Shown here one piece after another: positions 25,724 through 33,951 of a stretch of DNA of 64,000 nucleotides (position 1 is the stretch's first letter; every line of letters begins with the position of its first letter). The notes beneath the pieces are model-generated. The model did no database searches, was not told the DNA's origin, and saw only the letters and a program-made list of their open reading frames with translations. This stretch comes from Bin5 sp965204525 (GTDB lineage Bacteria; Chloroflexota; Anaerolineae; Caldilineales; Caldilineaceae), in contig OZ241994.1 in assembly GCA_965204525.1 (NCBI GenBank), positions 1,240,001-1,304,000 on the forward strand. The letters are read 5' to 3'. The position numbers and the translations under genes were made by a program.

Positions 25724-26685
25724 TGGCTACATACATTGCCAACAGGCTGCTCCTGGCCATACCCCTGATTCTTGGCATCACGCTGATTACTTTCAGCTTT
25801 ATCAGCGTGGCGCCGGGTGACCCGGTGATGGCGATGATTAACCCGGAAGAGGAGATGTCGGCGGCCAACCTTGAGCGCCTCAAGCAGGAGCTGGGCCTGG
25901 ACAAACCAATCGTTGTGCGATACGCGATCTGGTTGGGGCAGCTGGCGCAGGGCAACTTCGGCTACTCCTATCACACCGGGGAACCGGTATTGCGCCGCAT
26001 AGCGGTTCGATTGCCGGCCACTCTGGAGCTGATGGGCTTTGCCCTGGTCGCGTCTTCGGTTCTGGGTATCAGCCTGGGGGTGCTGGCCGCCCTGAAACAG
26101 TATACGATCTGGGACTATGTGCTGACGTTGTTTGCGCTGCTTTCGATTTCGATCCCTTCCTTTTTCCTGGCTCTTCTTGCCCTCTATGTCTTTGCGCTCA
26201 AGTTGGGATGGTTCCCGACGTTTGGCATGCGCTCAGTCGCGTTTGACGCGCCGCCGGCGCTGCTGGACAATCTGCATCACCTGGTGCTGCCGGGTGTGAT
26301 CCTTTCGCTGGACCTGACGGCCGGACTGACGCGGTATATGCGCTCGGGGATGCTGGAGGTGTTGGCCCAGGAGTATGTGACGACCGCGCGGGCGAAAGGT
26401 CTGAAGGAGACACGCGTAGTTATTGGACACGCTCTGCGAAACGCCCTGCTGCCGGTAATCACCATTGTGACTCTGCGCCTGCCGATTCTCTTCGGAGGCA
26501 CAGTTATCATTGAAACCATGTTCCAGTGGCCCGGGATGGGGCGCATGGCGATTCAGGCTATTTCACAGCGAGACTATCCGGTCCTGATGGGGCTGACGTT
26601 CATCGCCGCGGTCCTCGTTCTTTTCAGCAACTTGATCGCGGACATTCTGTATGCGGTCGCCGACCCGCGCATTCGCCACGAATAG
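25723..26685 (+). CDS. ABC transporter permease, DppB/OppB type
   Basis: 320 residues; first span at about 8-30, then the periplasmic segment with APGDPV and LGLDKPIVVRYAIWLGQL typical of DppB proteins, and five further spans. The EAA-type loop is at about 205-225 (VTTARAKGLKETRVVIGHALRNALLP). The ATG lies in a TGATG overlap with the glycosidase stop, indicating coupling. It partners with the DppC-type permease at 29481. Peptide/nickel-type permeases of this class also carry oligosaccharides in some bacteria. Confidence 0.93.
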   Translation: MATYIANRLLLAIPLILGITLITFSFISVAPGDPVMAMINPEEEMSAANLERLKQELGLDKPIVVRYAIWLGQLAQGNFGYSYHTGEPVLRRIAVRLPATLELMGFALVASSVLGISLGVLAALKQYTIWDYVLTLFALLSISIPSFFLALLALYVFALKLGWFPTFGMRSVAFDAPPALLDNLHHLVLPGVILSLDLTAGLTRYMRSGMLEVLAQEYVTTARAKGLKETRVVIGHALRNALLPVITIVTLRLPILFGGTVIIETMFQWPGMGRMAIQAISQRDYPVLMGLTFIAAVLVLFSNLIADILYAVADPRIRHE

Positions 26686-26695
26686 GGTTGCTTGC

Positions 26696-27607
26696 ATGCG
26701 TTCTCCACAAGAGCTGCGTTCTCTGCTAACCGGGCCTGTCATGTCGGTTCACACGCCATTCACGAGGGACGGCGAGATTGACTACGGGAGCCTGCGTGGG
26801 CTGGTGGACAGGGGTATTGATGCCGGCAGCACGACAATGCTGCTGACGTACGGGGACAGTCTGTATTCTCTGCTCACGGACGACGAGGTGGCGGAGGTGA
26901 CCAGAGTGGTGGCTGAACAGACGGCGGGACGGGCCGCGCTTGTGGCTGCCGACCGCATCTGGTGGACGGGCAAGACGGCGGCATTCGCACGTTACGCGCG
27001 CGAAGTGGGGGCGGACATGCTCATGGTCCTGCCGCCGGACTGGGCCGGTTCGTGTACGGCCGATACCTTTGTTGCGCACTACGGGGCAGCGGCGGAAGAG
27101 ATTCCCGTTATGGTGGTGACAAATGTGTTCAGCCGTTCGCATGAACTCGGGCTGGAAGTGCTGCGGCGTCTGCGGGACGAAGTGCCGGGCGTATTTGCGA
27201 TCAAGGACGATTTGGTGGGGCTCTTCGCCCGCAAGATGGCGCTGTTGCTTGACGGCCATTGGGCGATCATTTCCGGGGGACAGAAGCAGAACCATTTCGA
27301 CCTGATTCACTATGGGTGCGACGGCTATTTGTCGACGTTCGTTACATTTGCGCCGCAGGTGACGCAGGCGTACTGGCAGGCTGTTCAGGCAGAGGAATGG
27401 AACACGGCCGCAGGTATCATTCGCGATTACGATATGCCCTACTTCGACTATGTGTTGAAGGTGGTCGGCGGCTTTGACGCCGCGGTGCACGGTACGTATG
27501 AACTGTTCGGGCTGGCCCAACGCTGGCGGAGGCCGCCTTATCATTCGCTGACGGACGAACAGATGGAGGCTTTGTCACAGCTTTTTGTTGACCTGAAGTT
27601 ACGATAG
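26696..27607 (+). CDS. Dihydrodipicolinate synthase/N-acetylneuraminate lyase family aldolase
   Basis: 303 residues, (beta/alpha)8 barrel, cytoplasmic. Schiff-base lysine Lys170 in FAIKDD. The GxxGE-type substrate loop is altered: TYGDSLYSLLTDDE replaces the usual GTTGES...LT. The catalytic Tyr of the YN(V/I)P motif is replaced by Thr142 (VVTNVFSR), so acid/base chemistry must differ from DapA and NanA. Family members cleave or condense pyruvate with aldehydes or act on sugar acids. It starts ten bases after dppB and precedes the binding protein, so it probably processes the imported compound. Confidence 0.88.
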   Translation: MRSPQELRSLLTGPVMSVHTPFTRDGEIDYGSLRGLVDRGIDAGSTTMLLTYGDSLYSLLTDDEVAEVTRVVAEQTAGRAALVAADRIWWTGKTAAFARYAREVGADMLMVLPPDWAGSCTADTFVAHYGAAAEEIPVMVVTNVFSRSHELGLEVLRRLRDEVPGVFAIKDDLVGLFARKMALLLDGHWAIISGGQKQNHFDLIHYGCDGYLSTFVTFAPQVTQAYWQAVQAEEWNTAAGIIRDYDMPYFDYVLKVVGGFDAAVHGTYELFGLAQRWRRPPYHSLTDEQMEALSQLFVDLKLR

Positions 27608-27733
27608 TCTACGACGAATCGACCAGGAGGGGAATTGGCGGTGCGGGACTGCTATATGTCTTTGCATTGACAGTTTTTCTTCGCCTCTTAAACGGTATCC
27701 GTGACGTTTCTTTCACTTTCCAGGAGGAGATCC

Positions 27734-29455
27734 ATGCGAAGTATCAATGAACGAGGTGTGAACCGGCGTGAGTTTCTGAAGGCGAGCGCGCTGGCTGCGG
27801 GCGCGACGGCTCTGGCGGCCTGTGCACCGGTGGCATCGGATGCGGGCGCGGCGGCGGCGGATGAGGCGGCTGCCGAAGAGATGCAGAGGGGCAATCTGAT
27901 TGGCCTCTACGGTGGACCGATCAACAGCTTCAACCCGCTAACGGCCGTGCAAGGTTTCCAAGCTCACTTCTTCCAGTGCGTACTGCCACCGCTGATTCAG
28001 CAAAACGTACCCAAAACCGGCTTTGTGCCGATCATGGCGGAGAGCTGGGAGGTATCGGACGACGCAACGCAGTACACTTTCCACATTCATCCAGACGCCA
28101 AGTGGCACGACGGGACCGACTTTACGGCAGAGGACGTAGTCTATACCTACGAACTCTATCTGAACCCGGCGACCAAGTCGCGGCAGGTCAGTAATCTGGT
28201 CATGATCGAGGGAGCTGAGGCGTATTCCAATGGCGAGGCCGACAGTGTAGCCGGCATCACGGTGGTGGACGACAAGACCGTCCGGTTTACGACCGCCTAC
28301 CCGACGGGGCTCTTCCTGTTTCAGGCGATAAACTCAATTCTGCCCAAGCACGTACTGGGCGATGTGGCGCCGGACGCGCTGGAGAACCAGTCTTTCTTCT
28401 TCGAAGATCCGCTCGGATCCGGGCCGTTCAAGTTTGTTGAGTACCAGACCGACCAGTTCATCCGCCTGGAGGCGAACGACGGCTGGCACTGGGGCGCGCC
28501 GAAGCTGGGCAGCTACATCATGCAGATTGTAGCCTCGCCGGACGTGGGTCAGATCGCGCTGGAAAGAGGGGAGGCCCATTTCAATGCCTGGGGCGGACTC
28601 AACACAGGCTCCACAGAGGTCGTGCAGGCATTCATAGACAATGCCGATTTCAAGGTGGTTGCGACAACGGGCGTTGTCTTCACGGCCTATTCGTTCAATC
28701 TGAGGCGCGGTTTCTTTGCGGATAAGCGGGTGCGGCAGGCGTGGCTGCATGCGCTGGACAGAAAGAAGATCATTGAAGTCTTCCAGGGCGGGAACGGCAC
28801 GATCTACAATTCGCCGCTGATCCACGGCTGGTCGATCCCTGACGATCTCAACCCTTACGACTACGACGTCGATCTGGCGCGCGGCTTGCTGGAGGAGGCC
28901 GGTTGGGACTTTGACCAGGAGGTAACGGTCAACCTGATCACTCTGAGGAGCGAGGAGGCCCGCGCCCAGGTCGCGGCAGAGAAGCAGATGTTGGAGGAGG
29001 CGGGCTTCAAGATCAAGATCGAGGAGATGGACAGCTCGGTCTGGGTGGAGCGCTTCTACGACACGCACGATTTCGACGCGGTGCGCGTGGGCTTCGGTTC
29101 GTTCCCGGACCCGGATGGATTCCTCAAGTTCCACCTGACGACGCAGGGCCGCAATGCGAACGGCTACTCTGAGGCGCTTGGGGGAGACTTTGAGGAGAAG
29201 GTGATCGAAGCCGGTCAGTTGACTGACCAGACCGCTCGCCAGGAGATTTATTTCGATCTTCAGAGAACGCTCAACGACAACCCGTCGCACGCGCCGTTGT
29301 ATGTTGGCAACAATGTCTGGGTGTTCAACGGAGGTGTGAACATTCCGGAGATCACCGACCAGGGCGTGGTGACGAGTCTTGCTGATCTGTCAAACCCGCT
29401 GCCCGCGAAACGGGACTGGTGGACAAATCTGGAGGGCTGGTCTTTCGACGGATAG
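27734..29455 (+). CDS. ABC transporter substrate-binding lipoprotein, family 5
   Basis: 573 residues. Twin-arginine-like NRREFLK (10-16), hydrophobic stretch and lipobox LAAC with Cys30. The mature protein follows the Dpp/Opp binding-protein pattern: GLYGGPINSFNPLTAVQ at the start, MAESWEVSDDATQYTFHI, KWHDGTDFTAEDVVYTYE, and the RQAWLHALDRKKII segment. The ATG at 27734 has AGGAGGAG upstream; the longer frame from 27701 has none. The ligand could be a peptide or an oligosaccharide; the flanking glycosidases favour sugar. Confidence 0.93.
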   Translation: MRSINERGVNRREFLKASALAAGATALAACAPVASDAGAAAADEAAAEEMQRGNLIGLYGGPINSFNPLTAVQGFQAHFFQCVLPPLIQQNVPKTGFVPIMAESWEVSDDATQYTFHIHPDAKWHDGTDFTAEDVVYTYELYLNPATKSRQVSNLVMIEGAEAYSNGEADSVAGITVVDDKTVRFTTAYPTGLFLFQAINSILPKHVLGDVAPDALENQSFFFEDPLGSGPFKFVEYQTDQFIRLEANDGWHWGAPKLGSYIMQIVASPDVGQIALERGEAHFNAWGGLNTGSTEVVQAFIDNADFKVVATTGVVFTAYSFNLRRGFFADKRVRQAWLHALDRKKIIEVFQGGNGTIYNSPLIHGWSIPDDLNPYDYDVDLARGLLEEAGWDFDQEVTVNLITLRSEEARAQVAAEKQMLEEAGFKIKIEEMDSSVWVERFYDTHDFDAVRVGFGSFPDPDGFLKFHLTTQGRNANGYSEALGGDFEEKVIEAGQLTDQTARQEIYFDLQRTLNDNPSHAPLYVGNNVWVFNGGVNIPEITDQGVVTSLADLSNPLPAKRDWWTNLEGWSFDG

Positions 29456-29470
29456 GAATTGAAGAGAATG

Positions 29471-29500
29471 AAGGGAGAGGATGACGTCATCCTCTCCCTT
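29471..29500 (+). promoter_or_regulatory. 30-bp perfect palindrome between binding-protein and permease genes
   Basis: The 15-base arm AAGGGAGAGGATGAC is followed directly by its reverse complement, centred on TGACGTCA. It begins 16 bases past the binding-protein stop. The permease start codon (29481) and its GGGAGAGG ribosome binding site lie inside, so a hairpin would both protect the upstream mRNA and occlude permease translation. Confidence 0.75.
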
Positions 29501-30452
29501 AACGAACCAACCGGAGTTTGCGCATCTGCCTGCCCGAAGTGCGCACCGCCTCATGGCCAAAACCCCTTATCCTGACAATAGCGCAGAGTTGATGGAGCTG
29601 ACAGACCGTAAGAGCCCGAATACGGTGGCGGCCCGCTTTCGGCGGCACAAAGTGGCTGTGGCCAGTTTGGGGATCATCGCAGTTTTGGGATTTGCCGCGA
29701 TTTTTGCGCCCTTCATCGCGATACAGGACCCCTACACAGTGGACCTGGACAGCATCCGGCAGCCGCCGAGCGCGGACCACATCCTGGGCACCGATTCTGC
29801 CGGGCGGGACATGTGGGCGCGCATGGTCTACGGCGCACGTATCTCGATGTCGGTAGGGTTCGTGGCCAATGTGATCTCCATCTCAATCGGCGTGCTGATT
29901 GGCACAGTTTCAGGTTACGTTGGGGGGCGGATCGACAACATTCTGATGCGGTTCACTGAGCTGGTGATGAACTTTCCCACTTTCTTCGCGATCCTGATGC
30001 TGGTGGCTCTGCTCGGGCCCAATATCATCAACGTGATGGTGGTAATCGGTGTGTTGGGATGGGAGGGTCTGGCGAGGCTGCTGCGGGCGCAGGTGCTGTC
30101 GCTGCGGGAACAGGCATTTGTGGAGGCGGCCCGTTGTATTGGCACGCCGCATTCACGAATCGTTTTCCGACATATTCTGCCGAATCTTCAGCCTTATATC
30201 CTGGTGGCGGCGACGTTGGGCGTTGCCGGCACGATTCTGACCGAGTCGGCGCTTTCGTTTCTGGGGCTGGGCGTGCAGATACCGCAGGCCAGTTGGGGTA
30301 GTATGCTCAATTCGGCGCAGTCATTGACGGTCTTGACAAACTCGCCATGGCTTTGGCTGCCGCCGGGCATTGCGATCTCGGTAGCGGTACTGGCAATGAA
30401 CTTTGTCGGAGATGGTTTAAGGGATGCATTCGATCCACGTATGGAGGTGTAA
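29481..30452 (+). CDS. ABC transporter permease, DppC/OppC type
   Basis: 323 residues. A hydrophilic N-terminus of about 55 residues ends in ARFRRHKVAVASLGIIAV, the classic DppC entry into span 1; then HILGTDSAGRDMWARMVYGARIS and the EAA loop VEAARCIGTPHSRIVFRHILPN at about 213-235. The chosen ATG lies within the palindrome; an in-frame ATG at 29553 (MAKTPYPDNS) is a possible alternative start outside it. It pairs with the DppB-type permease. No OppD/OppF ATPase genes follow. Confidence 0.92.
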   Translation: MTSSSPLTNQPEFAHLPARSAHRLMAKTPYPDNSAELMELTDRKSPNTVAARFRRHKVAVASLGIIAVLGFAAIFAPFIAIQDPYTVDLDSIRQPPSADHILGTDSAGRDMWARMVYGARISMSVGFVANVISISIGVLIGTVSGYVGGRIDNILMRFTELVMNFPTFFAILMLVALLGPNIINVMVVIGVLGWEGLARLLRAQVLSLREQAFVEAARCIGTPHSRIVFRHILPNLQPYILVAATLGVAGTILTESALSFLGLGVQIPQASWGSMLNSAQSLTVLTNSPWLWLPPGIAISVAVLAMNFVGDGLRDAFDPRMEV

Positions 30453-30454
30453 GA

Positions 30455-32191
30455 GTGCCTGACAAAGATGAAGCTGTTTACATTTCCGATCTTGCGCGCT
30501 GTCAGCCACAGAATTTGCTCTCGGAGACGCCAAAACGCCGGACCTGGCACGTGCAGCCGTACGAGACAGCAAAACTGAGCGGAAATCTGCTGAGTGCCGG
30601 GGAAGAGACAGCGGCCCCGGAGGTTTCGCTCGGTCTCGCACTGCGCGGATGGCATCGGATCTTTGTCGGGGTCTACCCGGACCATCGGGGACTCGGCTCG
30701 ATTGAGTTGAAACTCAGCGGGGATCCTTGTTTTACCCATTTGAACATGGGCCCTGATTGGTCAGTTTCCAATCCACACGGGCATAACATCTATGAACTCT
30801 TCTGGAAGGATGCCGATCTGACAGGGCAGGAGATGTTCGTTCGCCAGGTCTGCACGCCAACCGGTTCATCAGACGAACCGGCGGCTGTGTCCTGCGAACG
30901 GACCAAACTTGCCTACATCAAGTTGGTCCCGATGTCGGATGGCCTGGTCAGGGAAGTGGAAAGTGAGCGCCAACGGACGGATACGCGCAGGCTATTTGCC
31001 CACAACGACGCCCATGGGTATCTATTTCTGTATGGAACGGCGACTGAAGCGGCGGTTCGGAACGAGATCGAGCCCTACCGGCATACCGATTTTTCGCGTC
31101 TATACTGGGAGTGCGGCGCCGGGGACTCGATGTTTTACCTTGGACAGGTGGGCCGCCTGCCAACTTGCGACGGGACCGAGGACTTTGACCGCCAGGGCGA
31201 CCGACTGCATGCGGAAACCTGGCGCAGTTTCCGGGAAAAGCAGCTCGACCCATTTGTGGTGGCGCTGGAGGCGGCCCACGAAATCGGACTCAGCTTTCAT
31301 GCAAGTTACCGCCCGGCGGGTTTTTTTTACCCGCCTCCTTTGGAACAGTGGAATCCAGGAAGCCTTTACTTTTCGCGGCCGGATCTCCGCATGGTGGGTA
31401 AAGACGGCAGGATCGCGCCGCGCATCTCCTACGCGTTTGCCGACACGCGCCGATTTGTCATCAACCTGCTGCTTGAGGTTGCGCAGCATCCTGTAGACGG
31501 AATCTGCATCTTATATAACCGGCGGCCGCCGCTCGTAGACTATGAGCCGCCGCTGGTGGAAGGGTTCATCGAGGCCTATGGTGAGGATCCGCGGCGGCTG
31601 GCCGACGATGATCCGCGCTGGCTGGCCTACCGGAGTATCGCGCTGACGGCGTTCCACCGGGAGCTGCGAGAGGCGCTTGACGAGCTGGCCCGGGAGCAGG
31701 GACGAGATCGGATAGTGGTTTCAGCCTGTGTGCTGAATCGGGAGGAGAACTTCCGGAACGGGCTCGACCTGGAGAGTTGGATCGCGGAGGGGCTGATCGA
31801 CACCTTGATTCCGTACACCGATTTACCTGAATTGGACAGTATGGGTATGGCCTGGGAGGACGAGGAGGCAGTCGGTTATTTCGTCCGGCTGGTCGAGGGC
31901 ACGACCTGTCAACTGGCTCTCAATGTGATGCCGCGTCACATGCCGCCAGAAGTGTTCAGCCGAAAGGCGGCTTCACTTTACGCGCAGGGCGTCGAGAATC
32001 TGTTCTTCTGGGACTCTGCCGGGCCAAGCGGACGCGCTCACTTCGGCGCGAGCTGGAACGCTCTTCGCCACCTCGGTCACCGGGAGGAGATCGAGGCATG
32101 GCTTCGAGAAGGTGAGCCGAGCCTCCGCATAGCGTCGACTCAGCTGCGCAAATTGGGGGACTACGATCTCACGTACCAGACGCCAGGCTGA
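30455..32191 (+). CDS. TIM-barrel glycosidase-like protein B (paralogue of protein A)
   Basis: 578 residues. The start is GTG at 30455, two bases after the permease stop, with GGAGG at good spacing; the frame extending to 30347 overlaps the permease. It shares the same architecture as protein A: N-terminal beta domain (WHVQPYETAKLSGNLLSAG versus WQVVPYETQEFSGNMLIAG), then a barrel with PRISYAFADTRRF, VDGICILYNRRPP and YEPPLVEGF, all alignable with A. It has an extra insertion near 135-150 and a different active-site surround, so the two probably split labour on related linkages. It ends 12 bases from a convergent sulfatase gene with no terminator between. Confidence 0.78.
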   Translation: MPDKDEAVYISDLARCQPQNLLSETPKRRTWHVQPYETAKLSGNLLSAGEETAAPEVSLGLALRGWHRIFVGVYPDHRGLGSIELKLSGDPCFTHLNMGPDWSVSNPHGHNIYELFWKDADLTGQEMFVRQVCTPTGSSDEPAAVSCERTKLAYIKLVPMSDGLVREVESERQRTDTRRLFAHNDAHGYLFLYGTATEAAVRNEIEPYRHTDFSRLYWECGAGDSMFYLGQVGRLPTCDGTEDFDRQGDRLHAETWRSFREKQLDPFVVALEAAHEIGLSFHASYRPAGFFYPPPLEQWNPGSLYFSRPDLRMVGKDGRIAPRISYAFADTRRFVINLLLEVAQHPVDGICILYNRRPPLVDYEPPLVEGFIEAYGEDPRRLADDDPRWLAYRSIALTAFHRELREALDELAREQGRDRIVVSACVLNREENFRNGLDLESWIAEGLIDTLIPYTDLPELDSMGMAWEDEEAVGYFVRLVEGTTCQLALNVMPRHMPPEVFSRKAASLYAQGVENLFFWDSAGPSGRAHFGASWNALRHLGHREEIEAWLREGEPSLRIASTQLRKLGDYDLTYQTPG

Positions 32192-32203
32192 CGGAAGAGC
32201 TGA

Positions 32204-33733
32204 TCAGAAGGGCGTTACTTGCGGCGGTCCCGGGTCGACGGCGAAGGCAAGTGCGTCGAAATTGCGACGCATCAGGTCGAAGCGAAGGCCGGCGTAGTCG
32301 GGGTTATTCCACAGGTTGTCAAACTCGTTGGGGTCCTTCTCCAGGTCGTAGAGTTCGCCCTGTTCGTGTCCGTGGTAGACGACGATTTTGTAGCGATTGT
32401 CCCTGTACATGGTGGCGTAACTGCCCTCGTACTGGTCTCGACCGGGGACATCGGGATTCAGGGCACGGTAGAATTCGCAGCGGACGAAGTCGCGGTGCTG
32501 GTGGGGCGGGGCTTCGCCGCTCAGAATGGGCAGCAGCGACTGGCCCTGCATTCGAAGTGGCACGGGCAGGCCTGCCAGCTCCAGCAGGGTCGGGGCGATG
32601 TCGACCAACTCGACCAGAGCGTCGCTGACGAATCCAGCCGGTGCGGCGGGTGATGCTTTTTCGGGCGCGCCGGTCTGGGAGTCCCGCAAAGGATCTTCCT
32701 CCTCTTCGCCGGGCCCACTGTCTTCGGGGCTCTCTTCGGATTCCGGCTCTTCCTGCAAGGGAAAGTGTCCCGGCCAACTGATGATCAGCGGGACCCTCAC
32801 CAATCCCTCGTAGAAGCGGCAACCTTTGAGAAGCAGACCGTGATCTCCGAGCATCTCGCCGTGGTCGCTGGTAAATATGACGACGGTGTTTTCGCGTTGC
32901 TCGGTTTCTTCGAGTGCGGTCAAGAGACGGCCGACGTTTTCGTCGATCAGCTCGATCATGGCGTAGTAGGAGGCGATCACGTCCTGGGCGTTGAACTCTT
33001 GCGGGGGACGGGACTCGTTCTGAAAATCTCCGGGAATCAGAGCTTGTGTCGCAATGTCGCTCTGTCGGAACGGAGGGGAGGGCATCTTGGATGAATCGTA
33101 TCGATCGCGATACTCCTGCGGCGGGTCGAAGGGCGCGTGGGGGTCGAATACGTTGATGCTCATCAGCCAGGGACCTTTGCGCCGTTTCTCCGACAGGAAT
33201 TCGATGGCACGATCGGTACACCAGGTCGTCTGATGCAGCTCGGGCGGGATAGAAGACGGGTCCTCTCGCAGATCGCGCAGAGCATATCCTTGTGCGGCCA
33301 GCCAGTCGGCGTAGGCATGGCCGGAGGGATAGCGGTCTTGAGGGTCATGGCTCCAGTGGAAGACTCTGTAACCGTCTTCTTCAGGGCGTGGTTCTTCGCG
33401 GCCGTGGGCGCCGGCGAGATGGAATTTGCCACTGAGGCCGCAGTCGTAGCCGCTGTCTGCAAGCAGGGCAGTTACGAGAGGTGCGCCCTCCCCCCATTTT
33501 TCGTTGCCGTTCATGCAGCCGCGCACGTTCCCGGGATAGCGGCCGGTCAGGAAGCTGGCTCTGCTTGGCGTGCAGATGGGGCTCTGGCAGAAAGCGTGCG
33601 TAAAGGCGACGCCTTCCGCGACCAGTCGATCCAGATTGGGCGTGTTGATGTGGGGATTGCCAAGGGCGTGAATCGTGTCGAATCTCTGCTGGTCGGTGCA
33701 GAACCAGAGGATGTTGGGGCGCTCCTTTTGCAT
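32204..33733 (-). CDS. Sulfatase 1 (alkaline-phosphatase superfamily)
   Basis: 509 residues, no signal peptide. The formylglycine motif is C54-T-P-S-R, metal ligands include Asp14 in TDQQ and the TSDHGEMLGDHG loop at about 272-283. Members hydrolyse sulfate (or phosphonate) esters, here most likely on sugars. An unusual acidic Glu/Ser/Pro insertion of about 40 residues follows WPGHFPLQ and precedes SDALVELVDIAPTLL. The ATG at 33733 has AGGAGG upstream. It lies 3' of three PQQ dehydrogenase genes but has its own promoter. Formylglycine-generating enzyme is not in the window. Confidence 0.92.
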   Translation of the reverse strand: MQKERPNILWFCTDQQRFDTIHALGNPHINTPNLDRLVAEGVAFTHAFCQSPICTPSRASFLTGRYPGNVRGCMNGNEKWGEGAPLVTALLADSGYDCGLSGKFHLAGAHGREEPRPEEDGYRVFHWSHDPQDRYPSGHAYADWLAAQGYALRDLREDPSSIPPELHQTTWCTDRAIEFLSEKRRKGPWLMSINVFDPHAPFDPPQEYRDRYDSSKMPSPPFRQSDIATQALIPGDFQNESRPPQEFNAQDVIASYYAMIELIDENVGRLLTALEETEQRENTVVIFTSDHGEMLGDHGLLLKGCRFYEGLVRVPLIISWPGHFPLQEEPESEESPEDSGPGEEEEDPLRDSQTGAPEKASPAAPAGFVSDALVELVDIAPTLLELAGLPVPLRMQGQSLLPILSGEAPPHQHRDFVRCEFYRALNPDVPGRDQYEGSYATMYRDNRYKIVVYHGHEQGELYDLEKDPNEFDNLWNNPDYAGLRFDLMRRNFDALAFAVDPGPPQVTPF

Positions 33734-33803
33734 AGCCGGACCTCCTTCGTACCTGAGATTTCCAGATGGACTTTCTCTCAAAATATCGAGAGTCCAAAAC
33801 TCG

Positions 33804-33832
33804 AGATTATTGACACCTGCATGTCAATGCAA
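33804..33832 (-). promoter_or_regulatory. Candidate promoter of sulfatase 1
   Basis: Minus strand: TTGCAT, 17-base spacer, TAATCT, about 70 bases before the ATG. The spacer is almost wholly occupied by the palindrome at 33809-33828. Confidence 0.5.
33809..33828. promoter_or_regulatory. Operator-like palindrome ATTGACA-N6-TGTCAAT
   Basis: Perfect 7-base arms with a 6-base centre, positioned over the spacer of the sulfatase 1 promoter, as expected for a repressor site of the LacI or GntR type. A further dyad-like pair of CGAGA elements lies between it and the gene. Confidence 0.5.
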
Positions 33833-33951
33833 GGTCTTTGAGTAGGCGCTGTCAGAGGTGATCTACAAGCAGTTGAGACGACCGTATGGATCAACATTTT
33901 TCGGCATTTGAATGATAGGGACGAGGCGGAACTTCCCTTTGCATTTCCCGG

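Noticed and set aside
27608..27733. Promoter TTGACA near 27678 for the binding-protein gene
   Set aside because: The only -10-like element is 23 bases away; the gene is probably transcribed from the upstream operon promoter.
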